Below, piece by piece: positions 38,212-45,452 of a stretch of DNA of 64,000 nt. This stretch comes from Shinella sp. PSBB067 (lineage in GTDB: Bacteria > Pseudomonadota > Alphaproteobacteria > Rhizobiales > Rhizobiaceae). How positions within the stretch are numbered: the stretch's first letter is position 1; every line of letters begins with the position of its first letter. The translations under genes were made by a program, and so were the position numbers. The notes under the pieces are model-generated. The model searched no databases, was not told the DNA's origin, and worked only from the letters and a program-made list of their open reading frames with translations. The stretch covers positions 2,480,001 through 2,544,000 of the forward strand of contig NZ_CP069303.1 of NCBI RefSeq assembly GCF_016839145.1, read 5' to 3'.

Positions 38212-38775
38212 ATGTTCCCGCCCCTCGCCCTCAAGACGGTCCGCTGGCGTCCGTTCGAGGGTGAGGGGCTGGAGCACCTGACCGTACGGGCGGTCAACGG
38301 CGGCCTTCGGGCCGAAAGCACCGTGATCGGCGAACACGGCGACCGACCCTTCGGCGTCCATTACCGCATCGACCTCGATGCCGCCTGGCGCGTCCGCGCC
38401 TTCCTCGTTGAGGATATGGCCGGCCGACGCACCGCGATGCTGTCGGATGGCGATGGTCGCTGGCGCGACGAGGATGGAACGCCGCTTCCCGTCTTCGATG
38501 GCTGCATGGACATCGATCTTGCCGGATCGCCCTTCACCAACACGTTGCCGATCCGGCGGCTGGGACTTTCCGTCGAACACGGCAGGACCACGCTGAAGAT
38601 GGTGTACGTCCCGTTCGATACATTCGTGCCCTTCGTCGACGGGCAGCATTACACCTGCCTTTCGCCGGCAAGCCGCTACCTCTACGAAGCGGCGGATCGC
38701 AGCTTCAGCGCGGAGCTTCCGGTCGATGCCGACGGCTTCGTAACCGACTATCCCACCCTATTCGCAAGACTCTGA
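38212..38775 (+). CDS. Putative glycolipid-binding family protein (DUF1089)
   Basis: A 187-residue cytosolic-looking protein without signal peptide or membrane segment. Conserved stretches RWRPFEGEGLEHLTVRAVNGG, then GCMDIDLAGSPFTNTLPIRRLGL and VDADGFVTDYPTLFARL, match the family Pfam calls Glycolipid_bind, whose activity is not established. It starts eleven bases after the gap stop (ATG 38212) and ends 15 bases before pgk, so it is almost certainly part of the tkt-gap-pgk transcript. The position suggests co-expression with lower glycolysis; any functional link is inference. Confidence 0.8.
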   Translation: MFPPLALKTVRWRPFEGEGLEHLTVRAVNGGLRAESTVIGEHGDRPFGVHYRIDLDAAWRVRAFLVEDMAGRRTAMLSDGDGRWRDEDGTPLPVFDGCMDIDLAGSPFTNTLPIRRLGLSVEHGRTTLKMVYVPFDTFVPFVDGQHYTCLSPASRYLYEAADRSFSAELPVDADGFVTDYPTLFARL

Positions 38776-38790
38776 CGGGAGCCAATGCCC

Positions 38791-39990
38791 ATGACCTTCA
38801 AGACCCTCGACAACCTCACCGACATCGCCGGCAAGCGCGTGCTCGTCCGCGTCGATCTCAACGTGCCGGTCAAGGACGGCAAGGTCACCGACGCGACCCG
38901 CATCGAGCGCGTCGCCCCCACCATCCGGGAACTTTCGAAGAAGGGCGCCAAGGTCGTCCTGCTCGCCCATTTCGGCCGCCCGAAGGGTGAGGTCGTCGCC
39001 GACATGTCGCTGGAGCAGATCCTGCCCGCCGTGAACGACGTCCTCGGCACCAAGGCCCAGTTCGCCGCCGACTGCATCGGCGAAAAGGCCGCCGCCGCCA
39101 TCGCCGCCATGCAGAACGGCGACATCCTGCTTCTGGAAAACACCCGCTTCCACAAGGGCGAGGAGAAGAACGACCCGGACTTCACCGCCGCGCTGGCCGC
39201 CAACGGCGACATCTACGTCAACGACGCCTTCTCCGCCGCCCACCGCGCCCATTCCTCGACGGAAGGCCTTGCCCATCTCCTGCCCGCCTATGCCGGCCGC
39301 ACCATGCAGGCCGAGTTGGAAGCGCTGGAAAAGGGCCTCGGCAACCCGGCCCGTCCGGTCGTCGCCATCGTCGGCGGCGCGAAGGTCTCCACCAAGATCG
39401 ATCTTCTCATGAACCTCGTGAAGAAGGTCGATGCGCTGGTCATCGGCGGCGGCATGGCGAACACGTTCCTGGCCGCCCGCGGCACTGATGTCGGCAAGTC
39501 GCTCTGCGAGCATGATCTTGCCGACACCGCAAAGCAGATCATGATCGAGGCCGCGACCGCCACCTGCGCCATCGTGCTGCCGGAAGACGGCGTCGTCGCC
39601 CGCGAGTTCAAGGCCAATGCCGAGAACGAGGTGGTCGACGTCAACGCCATCCCTGCCGACGCCATGATGCTCGACGTCGGCCCGAAGACCATCGAGGCGG
39701 TCAATGCCTGGATTTCCCGCGCTTCGACGCTCGTCTGGAACGGCCCGCTCGGCGCCTTCGAGATCGCCCCCTTCGACGCCGCGACGGTCTCCGCCGCAAA
39801 GCATGCCGCGGCCGAGACCAAGGCGGGCAAGCTCGTCTCCGTCGCCGGCGGCGGCGACACGGTGGCCGCCCTCAACCATGCCGGCGTCGCCGACGATTTC
39901 ACCTATGTCTCGACCGCCGGCGGCGCGTTCCTGGAATGGATGGAAGGCAAGCCCCTGCCGGGCGTCGACGTGCTGCGCCAGCAGAAATGA
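38791..39990 (+). CDS. pgk: Phosphoglycerate kinase
   Basis: Transfers phosphate from 1,3-bisphosphoglycerate to ADP, the first ATP-yielding step of lower glycolysis. The 399-residue two-domain enzyme has the substrate-site segment [18 protein letters not shown], the HFGRPKG basic patch, and the hinge and nucleotide-binding regions WNGPLGAFE and [19 protein letters not shown] 38791 ([15 protein letters not shown]) is preferred because GGGAG lies nine bases upstream, whereas the ATG at 38785 is only three bases from it. It is the last gene of the tkt-gap-pgk run; a small ORF and a terminator follow. Confidence 0.96.
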   Translation: MTFKTLDNLTDIAGKRVLVRVDLNVPVKDGKVTDATRIERVAPTIRELSKKGAKVVLLAHFGRPKGEVVADMSLEQILPAVNDVLGTKAQFAADCIGEKAAAAIAAMQNGDILLLENTRFHKGEEKNDPDFTAALAANGDIYVNDAFSAAHRAHSSTEGLAHLLPAYAGRTMQAELEALEKGLGNPARPVVAIVGGAKVSTKIDLLMNLVKKVDALVIGGGMANTFLAARGTDVGKSLCEHDLADTAKQIMIEAATATCAIVLPEDGVVAREFKANAENEVVDVNAIPADAMMLDVGPKTIEAVNAWISRASTLVWNGPLGAFEIAPFDAATVSAAKHAAAETKAGKLVSVAGGGDTVAALNHAGVADDFTYVSTAGGAFLEWMEGKPLPGVDVLRQQK

Positions 39991-40065
39991 CGCTGCCCTC
40001 TTGCGCCGCGCCGCAGATCGCCTACATTCTCCTTAACGTCAACGTAGAGAAAGGAAGGTGATCCA

Positions 40066-40140
40066 ATGTCTAATGAGATTTCGGTCTTGGCTTCGGGCAT
40101 GGGAATTGTGGTGAACGAAACGAGGCAGCCCTCGTTCTGA
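40066..40140 (+). CDS. Possible 24-residue small protein or leader peptide with structured 3' RNA
   Basis: An ORF with a strong ribosome site (aaggaaggtg, five bases before ATG) encodes MSNEISVLASGMGIVVNETR followed by QPSF and a stop. Codon use (TCT, AAT, ATT, TTG) differs from neighbouring genes. It is followed at once by hairpins cgggcc/ggcccg (40154-40169) and gtcc/gggac, then a strong terminator. A plausible promoter (CTTGCG, 16 bases, CTACAT ending 40026) precedes it. It could be a small protein gene, or a small RNA with a decoy start. No longer gene follows on this strand before the terminator, so a leader role is unlikely unless the terminator is conditional. Confidence 0.45.
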   Translation: MSNEISVLASGMGIVVNETRQPSF

Positions 40141-40195
40141 GCCCACCTTCCTTCGGGCCGACAGGCCCGGGTCCGCACGGGACCAAACCTCATGG

Positions 40196-40220
40196 GGGCC
40201 ACCTTCGGGTGGCCCTTTTG
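40196..40220. terminator. Strong terminator after pgk and the small ORF
   Basis: A perfect 8-bp stem gggccacc / ggtggccc with the tetraloop ttcg is followed by TTTT. It is followed 20 bases later by the stop of a small minus-strand gene, so it may act on both strands, though the minus side lacks a T-run. Confidence 0.85.
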
Positions 40221-40240
40221 CGTTTCAGGGCGCAGCCGCC

Positions 40241-40396
40241 CTACGGCCGGATGAGCACCGTCAGCATCATCAGCGCGATGGCGACGACCGCGATCTTCCA
40301 GAAATCCGTGCGCCGGCGCAGCCCCGGCAGGCCGATGGGCCGGATGACATGCAGCAGCATGGCGGCGAGAAGCAGGGCGGGGAGGATTTTCGACAT
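40241..40396 (-). CDS. Small two-helix membrane protein
   Basis: A 51-residue protein, MSKILPALLLAAMLLHVIRP continuing IGLPGLRRRTDFWK then IAVVAIALMMLTVLIRP. Two hydrophobic helices (about 4-18 and 33-48) flank a basic loop, so both ends probably face the periplasm or the loop the cytoplasm. I recall a similar short membrane protein next to pgk in Sinorhizobium, which supports its being real. It is divergent from the MFS transporter gene 150 bases away. Function unknown. Confidence 0.65.
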   Translation of the reverse strand: MSKILPALLLAAMLLHVIRPIGLPGLRRRTDFWKIAVVAIALMMLTVLIRP

Positions 40397-40546
40397 GGCG
40401 GCCTTTCTCGCCTCTTCCTGTCACACCTCGGACACTTTTCCAAGCCAACAGCGCACAGCCCGAAAAACGCGCCCGCCGTCGCCTTTCCATCTGGCAATCG
40501 TCAACAGGTGCGCTATTCCTTCCATCGGCGAAACTGCGAAAGTCTC

Positions 40547-41824
40547 ATGCGTAAAAACCTCATATCCGTCTTCGCGCTTCTGATGGGCACCCTGTTCCTC
40601 TTCCTGGGCAACGGCCTGCACGGCCTGCTCCTGCCGATGCGCGGCGCCTTCGAGGGATATGCGACGACGATGCTCGGCCTGCTCGGCACGTCCTGGGCAA
40701 GCGGCTTCGTCCTCGGCTGCCTTCTGGCGCCGACCGTCGTCAAGCGCATCGGCCATGTGCGCGCCTTTTCCGGCTTCGCCTCGCTGATCGCCATCATCGC
40801 GCTCCTGACGGGCATCCTGGTCGATCCGGTCTGGTGGATCGTACTGCGCGCCGTCACGGGCTTTTCCATCGCCGGCACGTCGATGATCATCGAGAGCTGG
40901 CTCAACGAGCGCGCGACCAACGAGAGCCGCGGCCTGATCTTCTCGCTCTACATCGCCATCACGCTGATCGGCACCGTCGGCGGCCAGATGACCGTCGCCC
41001 TCGGCGATGTCACGACGCCGATCCTGTTCATGTTCGCGGGCATCCTCTACTGCCTCGCCATGCTGCCGACGACGCTTTCGACCGCCGCCTCGCCCCAGCC
41101 GCTGAAGCAGGTCAGGCTCGATATTCCCGCCCTTTACCGCACGTCGCCGATCGCCTGCGTCGGCATCGTGCTGATCGGCATCGCCAACGGCGCCTTCGGC
41201 ACGCTCGGCGCGGTCTTCGGCGCCAATGCGGGCCTCACGTCCAGCACCATCGCCATCATGATGAGCGTCGCCATCTTCGCCGGGGCGGTCATGCAGCTTC
41301 CGGCCGGCCGCATCTCCGACAGGGTGGACCGCCGCATCGTGCTCGCCGTGCTTTCGGCCATCGCCGCCGCCGCGGGCCTTGCGCTCTTCATCTTCCAGCC
41401 GGCGTCCGTGACGATGCTGCTCGTGCTGACCGCGCTCTACGGCGCGATGGCCAACGCGCTCTATCCGATCGCCGTTTCCCACGCCAACGACTTCGCCAGC
41501 CCCGAGGACTTCGTGAAGGTGTCGGGCGGCCTGCTGCTGCTCTACGGCGTCGGCACGATCATCGGCCCGACCCTCGGCGGCCCCATCATGTCGGCGGTCA
41601 GCCCCTACGCGCTCTTCATGGTCACCGGCTGGGCGCATATCCTCATCACCGCCTACGCCATCTTCCGCAGCCGCCGCCGCGCCGCGCTCCCGGCGGAGAT
41701 GCGCGACTCCTACACCACCATCAACCCCGGCACGCTCACCACGCCGGAAAGCCTTCAGCTTTCGCCGCGCGCCCTGCCCCATTCGCAGGTCTCCGACGAG
41801 CAACAGGAGGAACGACCCGCATGA
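40547..41824 (+). CDS. MFS transporter
   Basis: A 425-residue major facilitator with twelve predicted helices. The loop signature between helices 2 and 3 is modified (APTVVKRIGHVRAFSGFAS), and the sequence GRISDRVDRRIVLAVLS in the second half is the repeated MFS A-motif. SMIIESWLNERATNESRG is typical of the YcaD-like/UMF subgroup of sugar or drug transporters. Substrate unknown. ATG 40547 begins MRKNLISVFALLMGTLFLF directly before the first helix. Its stop overlaps the start of the DUF1192 gene by four bases (ATGA), so the two are translationally coupled. Confidence 0.88.
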   Translation: MRKNLISVFALLMGTLFLFLGNGLHGLLLPMRGAFEGYATTMLGLLGTSWASGFVLGCLLAPTVVKRIGHVRAFSGFASLIAIIALLTGILVDPVWWIVLRAVTGFSIAGTSMIIESWLNERATNESRGLIFSLYIAITLIGTVGGQMTVALGDVTTPILFMFAGILYCLAMLPTTLSTAASPQPLKQVRLDIPALYRTSPIACVGIVLIGIANGAFGTLGAVFGANAGLTSSTIAIMMSVAIFAGAVMQLPAGRISDRVDRRIVLAVLSAIAAAAGLALFIFQPASVTMLLVLTALYGAMANALYPIAVSHANDFASPEDFVKVSGGLLLLYGVGTIIGPTLGGPIMSAVSPYALFMVTGWAHILITAYAIFRSRRRAALPAEMRDSYTTINPGTLTTPESLQLSPRALPHSQVSDEQQEERPA

Positions 41825-42009
41825 GCCTCTTCGACGACGACCGCCCGGCCAGGAAGATCGCACACGAGATCGGCAGCGACCTGTCGCTGCTTTCGGTGGA
41901 CGAGCTTTCCGCACGAATCGATCTTATGCGCGCGGAGATCGAACGCCTCGAATCGGAGAAGGCGAGGAAGGGCGCGAGCCGCTCTGCGGCGGAAAACCTC
42001 TTCCGCTGA
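41821..42009 (+). CDS. DUF1192 family small protein
   Basis: A 62-residue protein, MSLFDDDRPARKIAHEIGSD then LSLLSVDELSARIDLMRAEIERLESEKARK, ending SAAENLFR. It matches the short alphaproteobacterial DUF1192 family: a conserved N-terminus, a coiled coil, and a C-terminal phenylalanine-arginine end. Function unknown. It overlaps the MFS gene stop by four bases. Confidence 0.82.
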   Translation: MSLFDDDRPARKIAHEIGSDLSLLSVDELSARIDLMRAEIERLESEKARKGASRSAAENLFR

Positions 42010-42072
42010 GCTGCGCCGGATTGCCGCAGGCCTTGCAGAAAAGACACAGCGAAAGGCGGAACGACAATAGAG

Positions 42073-42087
42073 TTAACCGGCCATTAA
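42073..42087. promoter_or_regulatory. CtrA-type box 1 in the rcdA upstream region
   Basis: TTAA, exactly seven bases (ccggcca), TTAA: the complete CtrA spacing. It lies about 20-34 bases before the inferred start of a candidate small RNA, the usual position of a CtrA activator site overlapping the -35 region, and about 305 bases before rcdA. Confidence 0.6.
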
Positions 42088-42106
42088 GCCTTACACGTTA
42101 TTACTT

Positions 42107-42209
42107 GCTCGTCCGGTTCTTCCGGGTTCAGACATTTTCACCCTTGTGGAAGCGGTCTGATTTTTCTCCCTGTTTTACCTTGAGAGCCGCTTTCCGCGGC
42201 TCTTTTTTT
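42107..42209 (+). ncRNA. Candidate small RNA upstream of rcdA
   Basis: A strong Rho-independent terminator (42183-42209) ends a stretch that contains no ORF and begins 170 bases after the DUF1192 stop. Between a promoter-like region (CGTTAT at 42095-42100 beneath a CtrA-type box) and the terminator, three stems can be drawn: ccgg/ccgg at 42113-42125, cagac/gtctg at 42129-42159, and the terminator stem. Pyrimidine-rich single-stranded linkers (tttttctccctg) resemble Hfq or mRNA-pairing sites. It could instead be only the 3' end of the MFS-DUF1192 transcript. Confidence 0.5.
42183..42209 (+). terminator. Strong terminator (candidate sRNA or MFS-DUF1192 operon)
   Basis: A perfect 8-bp stem agagccgc / gcggctct with the loop tttcc is followed by seven to eight T residues, one of the strongest terminators in the window. 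Confidence 0.92.
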
Positions 42210-42257
42210 GTTTGCCGCCCGCACCCCTTTGCACCTGTCCCGAAAGAATTGTGGAGA

Positions 42258-42272
42258 TTAACCCTTTCTTAA
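42258..42272. promoter_or_regulatory. CtrA-type box 2 upstream of rcdA
   Basis: TTAA, seven bases (ccctttc), TTAA: a second complete CtrA-spacing site, 120 bases before the rcdA start and after the terminator at 42183-42209, so it most likely serves rcdA itself. CtrA control of rcdA, whose product helps destroy CtrA, is known in Caulobacter and Sinorhizobium. The rest of the 382-base gap 42010-42391 holds box 1, the candidate sRNA and promoter sequence. Confidence 0.65.
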
Positions 42273-42391
42273 GAATACCCTTGCGCGAATTGGGTTATGG
42301 CATCATCTTCAAGGCATAGACCGGTCACTTGGAACACCCGGGGCCGAGCGTCCGTTACCTGAAATGTGATTGCGTCAACAGGGATGAAACC

Positions 42392-42910
42392 ATGTCCGAA
42401 AGAGGATTGAATACCGTCAGCTTTGCTGGCCACGTTGCGTCGTCGGCGCAATTCAAGTCCCTGTACGCCGAGGGCATGGGTCTGGTCGAGGAGACCGCGA
42501 GCTATCTCGACGGCGTCGGCCGCCAGGCCTCCAAGGTCCTGCCGCGCATGGCCTCCGTGCTCTATGCGGCGGAATCGATGCGCCTCACCACCCGCCTGAT
42601 GCAGATGGCCTCCTGGCTCCTCTTGCAGCGCGCCGTCAACAACGGCGAGATGAGCCGCGAACAGGTCCTGTCGGAAAAGAACAAGGTTCGCCTCGACGGC
42701 TTCAACGTCGACAAGACCGCGCCCGGCTGGAACGAATTGCCGGAAGCCTTCCGCGACCTCATCGAGCGTTCGCTGCGCCTGCAGAACCGCGTCGCGCTGC
42801 TCGACCGCGAGATCTACCGCCCGCAGGAAGTTCAGACCTTCCAGCCGGACAACCAGAACAGCGTCCAGGCCCAGCTCAACCTGCTGCAGACCGCCTTCGG
42901 AAATAACTGA
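42392..42910 (+). CDS. rcdA: RcdA family regulator of CtrA degradation (DUF1465)
   Basis: A 172-residue helical protein of the DUF1465/RcdA family. In Caulobacter RcdA is an adaptor that, with CpdR and PopA, delivers the cell-cycle regulator CtrA to ClpXP. Conserved segments include FKSLYAEGMGLVEETASYLDG and ESMRLTTRLMQMASWLLLQRAV, followed by LDREIYRP. The C-terminal tail after about residue 150 is Gln/Asn-rich and probably disordered, as in Caulobacter. The start is ATG 42392 (MSERGLNTVSFAGHVASS). CtrA-type boxes upstream suggest negative feedback. It is monocistronic with its own terminator. Confidence 0.88.
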   Translation: MSERGLNTVSFAGHVASSAQFKSLYAEGMGLVEETASYLDGVGRQASKVLPRMASVLYAAESMRLTTRLMQMASWLLLQRAVNNGEMSREQVLSEKNKVRLDGFNVDKTAPGWNELPEAFRDLIERSLRLQNRVALLDREIYRPQEVQTFQPDNQNSVQAQLNLLQTAFGNN

Positions 42911-42937
42911 GCGGTATGCGTGCATAGCGACGCAACG

Positions 42938-42960
42938 ACCCGGCTTCGGCCGGGTTTTTT
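42938..42960 (+). terminator. Terminator after rcdA
   Basis: The stem acccggc / gccgggt with the loop ttcg is followed by TTTTTTG. The same 30-base sequence occurs inverted at 43156-43186, where it terminates rpmE. Confidence 0.92.
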
Positions 42961-42974
42961 GTTGCCTGCGTTCC

Positions 42975-43150
42975 GGGTTGGGCCGACCCTCACCTGCCTG
43001 CCGGCATCCTCTCCCCGCAAGCGGGGCGAGGAGCGCTGGGCGAACCGTTTTCCTGCACTTCCAGCGCTTGGAGGAAACGGTGCAACATCCCCTTCTCCCC
43101 GCTTGCGGGGAGAATGTCGCGGCAGGGGGATGCGGGGCAAACCCGCAACC
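42975..43150. repeat. RIME-like intergenic repeat between rcdA and rpmE
   Basis: About 175 bases with internal inverted symmetry. It contains tccccgcaagcgggg near 43013-43027 and ccccgcttgcgggg near 43098-43111, plus aaccgttttcct (near 43040) opposite aggaaacggt (near 43072). The stretches accctcacctgcctgccggc and ccccttctccccgc are typical of rhizobial intergenic mosaic elements. No coding potential is seen. It lies exactly between two inverted identical terminators. Confidence 0.7.
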
Positions 43151-43155
43151 AGGCA

Positions 43156-43180
43156 ACAAAAAACCCGGCCGAAGCCGGGT
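43156..43180 (-). terminator. Terminator after rpmE
   Basis: Read on the minus strand: acccggc, ttcg, gccgggt, then TTTTTTGTTGCC. It is the same sequence as the rcdA terminator in opposite orientation, 28 bases after the rpmE stop. Confidence 0.92.
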
Positions 43181-43207
43181 TCTCGAAAATCCACTGCGGA
43201 AGGCAGA

Positions 43208-43429
43208 TTAAAGGCCGAGGCCTTCGAAGCGCTTCTTGAACTTGGAGACGCGGCCGCCGCGGTCCATGAGCTGCTGGTTGCCGCCCGTCCAGGCCGGGTG
43301 CGACTTGGGGTCGATTTCGAGGTTCATCGTTGCGCCTTCCGAACCCCAGGTCGAGCGGGTTTCGTACTCGGTGCCGTCGGTCATCACGACCTTGATGGTG
43401 TGGTACTGGGGATGGATATCAGCCTTCAT
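43208..43429 (-). CDS. rpmE: 50S ribosomal protein L31, type without zinc site
   Basis: A 73-residue ribosomal protein: [20 protein letters not shown] at the start, then [25 protein letters not shown] and [15 protein letters not shown]. It has no Cys residues, so it lacks the zinc-binding CxxC of the classical form. That is normal for the alphaproteobacterial L31 and means ribosome assembly does not need zinc here. ATG 43429 has AGGAAAG six bases upstream; 13 further in-frame codons upstream are unlikely. It is monocistronic and convergent with rcdA. Confidence 0.95.
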   Translation of the reverse strand: MKADIHPQYHTIKVVMTDGTEYETRSTWGSEGATMNLEIDPKSHPAWTGGNQQLMDRGGRVSKFKKRFEGLGL

Positions 43430-43619
43430 GACAACTTTCCTGCCTGTTCCGGAGGCCATTTGTCGCAATGGATTGCGACAGCGGGGCCAAAGACGTAAAT
43501 GAAGCCGCAGTCAGTCGGACCTACGGCTTCCCAATTCGATGGCGAGCCTATACATGAAGGCCGTCTGGATAACAAGAGCCGAAAGACAATTCGTGCCGCC
43601 AGGCACTGGAAACGGGGGT

Positions 43620-45443
43620 ATGGTGTCCATAGACAGTCAGACAGTCGCGCCGGAGAAATCCGCGCGCCGCAACATTCGTCCGCTGGGCAGGCTCGCTCCC
43701 TATATCCGTCGCTATCGCGGCCTCGTGGCCGGGGCCCTCGTTGCCCTCGTGCTTGCCGCGGTGACGACGCTGGCCCTGCCGATCGCCGTGCGCCGCATGA
43801 TCGACCACGGCTTCTCGGGCGCGGATGCCGGCTTCATCAACACCTATTTCACGATGCTCTTCGTGCTGGCCGGCCTCCTCGCGCTGGCAAGCGCCATGCG
43901 CTACTACTTCGTCATCACGCTCGGCGAACGCATCGTGGCCGACCTGCGGCGCGACGTCTTCGCCCATGTGACGAAGCTCTCGCCCGCCTTCTTCGACGTC
44001 AACCAGTCCGGCGAGATCGTCTCGCGGCTGACGGCCGACACGACGCAGATCAAGTCCGCCGTCGGCGCGACCGCCTCCGTCGCGCTGCGCAACCTCATCC
44101 TCTGTCTCGGCGCCATCGCCATGATGGTCTATACCAGCCCGAAGCTGTCGAGCCTCGTCATCGCCGCCATCCCCGTCATCGTCTTCCCGCTCGTCGCCTT
44201 CGGCCGCTCGGTGCGCCGCCGCTCGCGCGAGGCGCAGGATACGCTGGCCGCCGCCTCCGCCTATGCCGGTGAAGCGATCGGCGCCACGCGCACCCTCCAG
44301 GCCTTCAATGCGGAAGATGCCGCCCGCGCCCGCTTCTTCGGCGCCGTCGAGAGCGCTTACGAGGCCGCACGCTCGGCCATCCGCGCCCGCTCGCTGCTGA
44401 CGGGCTTCGCCATCGCCATGATCTTCGGCTCCGTCGTCGCCGTCCTCTGGTTCGGCGCGCGCGACGTGCTCTCGGGCACGCTTTCGGCCGGCACGCTCGG
44501 CCAGTTCCTGCTCTATGCGGTCTTCGCCGCCGGCAGCCTCGGCGCGCTTTCGGAGGTCTGGGGCGAGCTGTCGCAGGCCGCCGGCGCCGCCGAGCGCCTG
44601 AGCGAGCTTCTTGCCGAACCGCCGGCCATCACCGCACCCGCAAACCCGGTTGCCCTGCCGGTTCCCGCCCGCGGCGAGCTGGCCTTCAGGGACGTCCACT
44701 TCTCCTATCCCGCCCGTCCCGGCTACCGCAGCATCAACGGCCTCTCCTTCTCGGTGAAGCAGGGCGAGACCGTCGCCGTCGTCGGCCCCTCGGGCGCCGG
44801 CAAGAGCACGATCCTCTCGCTCGTCCTGCGCTTTTACGATCCCGATTCCGGCACCGTCCTTCTCGACGGCGTGGACCTTCGCACCACCGATCCCGAAGAG
44901 CTGCGCCGCCGCATCGCGCTCGTGCCGCAGGACGTCACCATCTTCGCCGCGACGATCCGCGACAACATCGCCTTCGGCATGAACGATGTCAGCGACGCGG
45001 CGATCCGCGCCGCTGCCCGCGCCGCGCAGGCGGAAGAGTTCATCGAACGGCTCGACGACGGCTACGACACAATGGTCGGCGAGCGCGGCGTGACGCTTTC
45101 CGGCGGCCAGCGCCAGCGCATCGCGATCGCCCGCGCCATCCTCAAGGACGCGCCGCTCCTGCTGCTCGACGAGGCCACATCGGCCCTCGACGCCGAGAGC
45201 GAGACGCTGGTGCAGAAGGCCCTCGACGGCCAGATGGGCAAGCGCACGACCATCGTCATCGCGCACCGCCTGGCCACCGTCCTCAAGGCCGACCGCATCC
45301 TCGTCATGGAGGACGGCCGCATCGTGGAGGAAGGCACGCACCAGTCGCTCATCCGGCAGGACGGTCTTTATGCACGCCTTGCCCGCCTTCAGTTCGACCA
45401 TGGCGGCCAGGCATTCCTCGGCGAGGCGCGCGCGGTCGGCTGA
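43620..45443 (+). CDS. ABC exporter, fused permease and ATPase (MsbA-like)
   Basis: A 607-residue half-transporter. Six transmembrane helices (about residues 28-320) are followed by an ATPase with Walker A VVGPSGAGKSTIL, Q-loop VPQDVTIFAATIRDNI, signature LSGGQRQRIAIARA, Walker B LLLLDEATSALD and switch His in VIAHRLATVLKADRI. It is expected to work as a homodimer in the inner membrane. Related proteins export lipids, peptides or drugs; the substrate is unknown. ATG 43620 (MVSIDSQTVAPEKSARRN) has GGGGG next to it; an upstream ATG at 43539 is possible. It is divergent from rpmE and converges with the OmpA-like gene. Confidence 0.9.
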   Translation: MVSIDSQTVAPEKSARRNIRPLGRLAPYIRRYRGLVAGALVALVLAAVTTLALPIAVRRMIDHGFSGADAGFINTYFTMLFVLAGLLALASAMRYYFVITLGERIVADLRRDVFAHVTKLSPAFFDVNQSGEIVSRLTADTTQIKSAVGATASVALRNLILCLGAIAMMVYTSPKLSSLVIAAIPVIVFPLVAFGRSVRRRSREAQDTLAAASAYAGEAIGATRTLQAFNAEDAARARFFGAVESAYEAARSAIRARSLLTGFAIAMIFGSVVAVLWFGARDVLSGTLSAGTLGQFLLYAVFAAGSLGALSEVWGELSQAAGAAERLSELLAEPPAITAPANPVALPVPARGELAFRDVHFSYPARPGYRSINGLSFSVKQGETVAVVGPSGAGKSTILSLVLRFYDPDSGTVLLDGVDLRTTDPEELRRRIALVPQDVTIFAATIRDNIAFGMNDVSDAAIRAAARAAQAEEFIERLDDGYDTMVGERGVTLSGGQRQRIAIARAILKDAPLLLLDEATSALDAESETLVQKALDGQMGKRTTIVIAHRLATVLKADRILVMEDGRIVEEGTHQSLIRQDGLYARLARLQFDHGGQAFLGEARAVG

Positions 45444-45452
45444 CCGGCCGGG

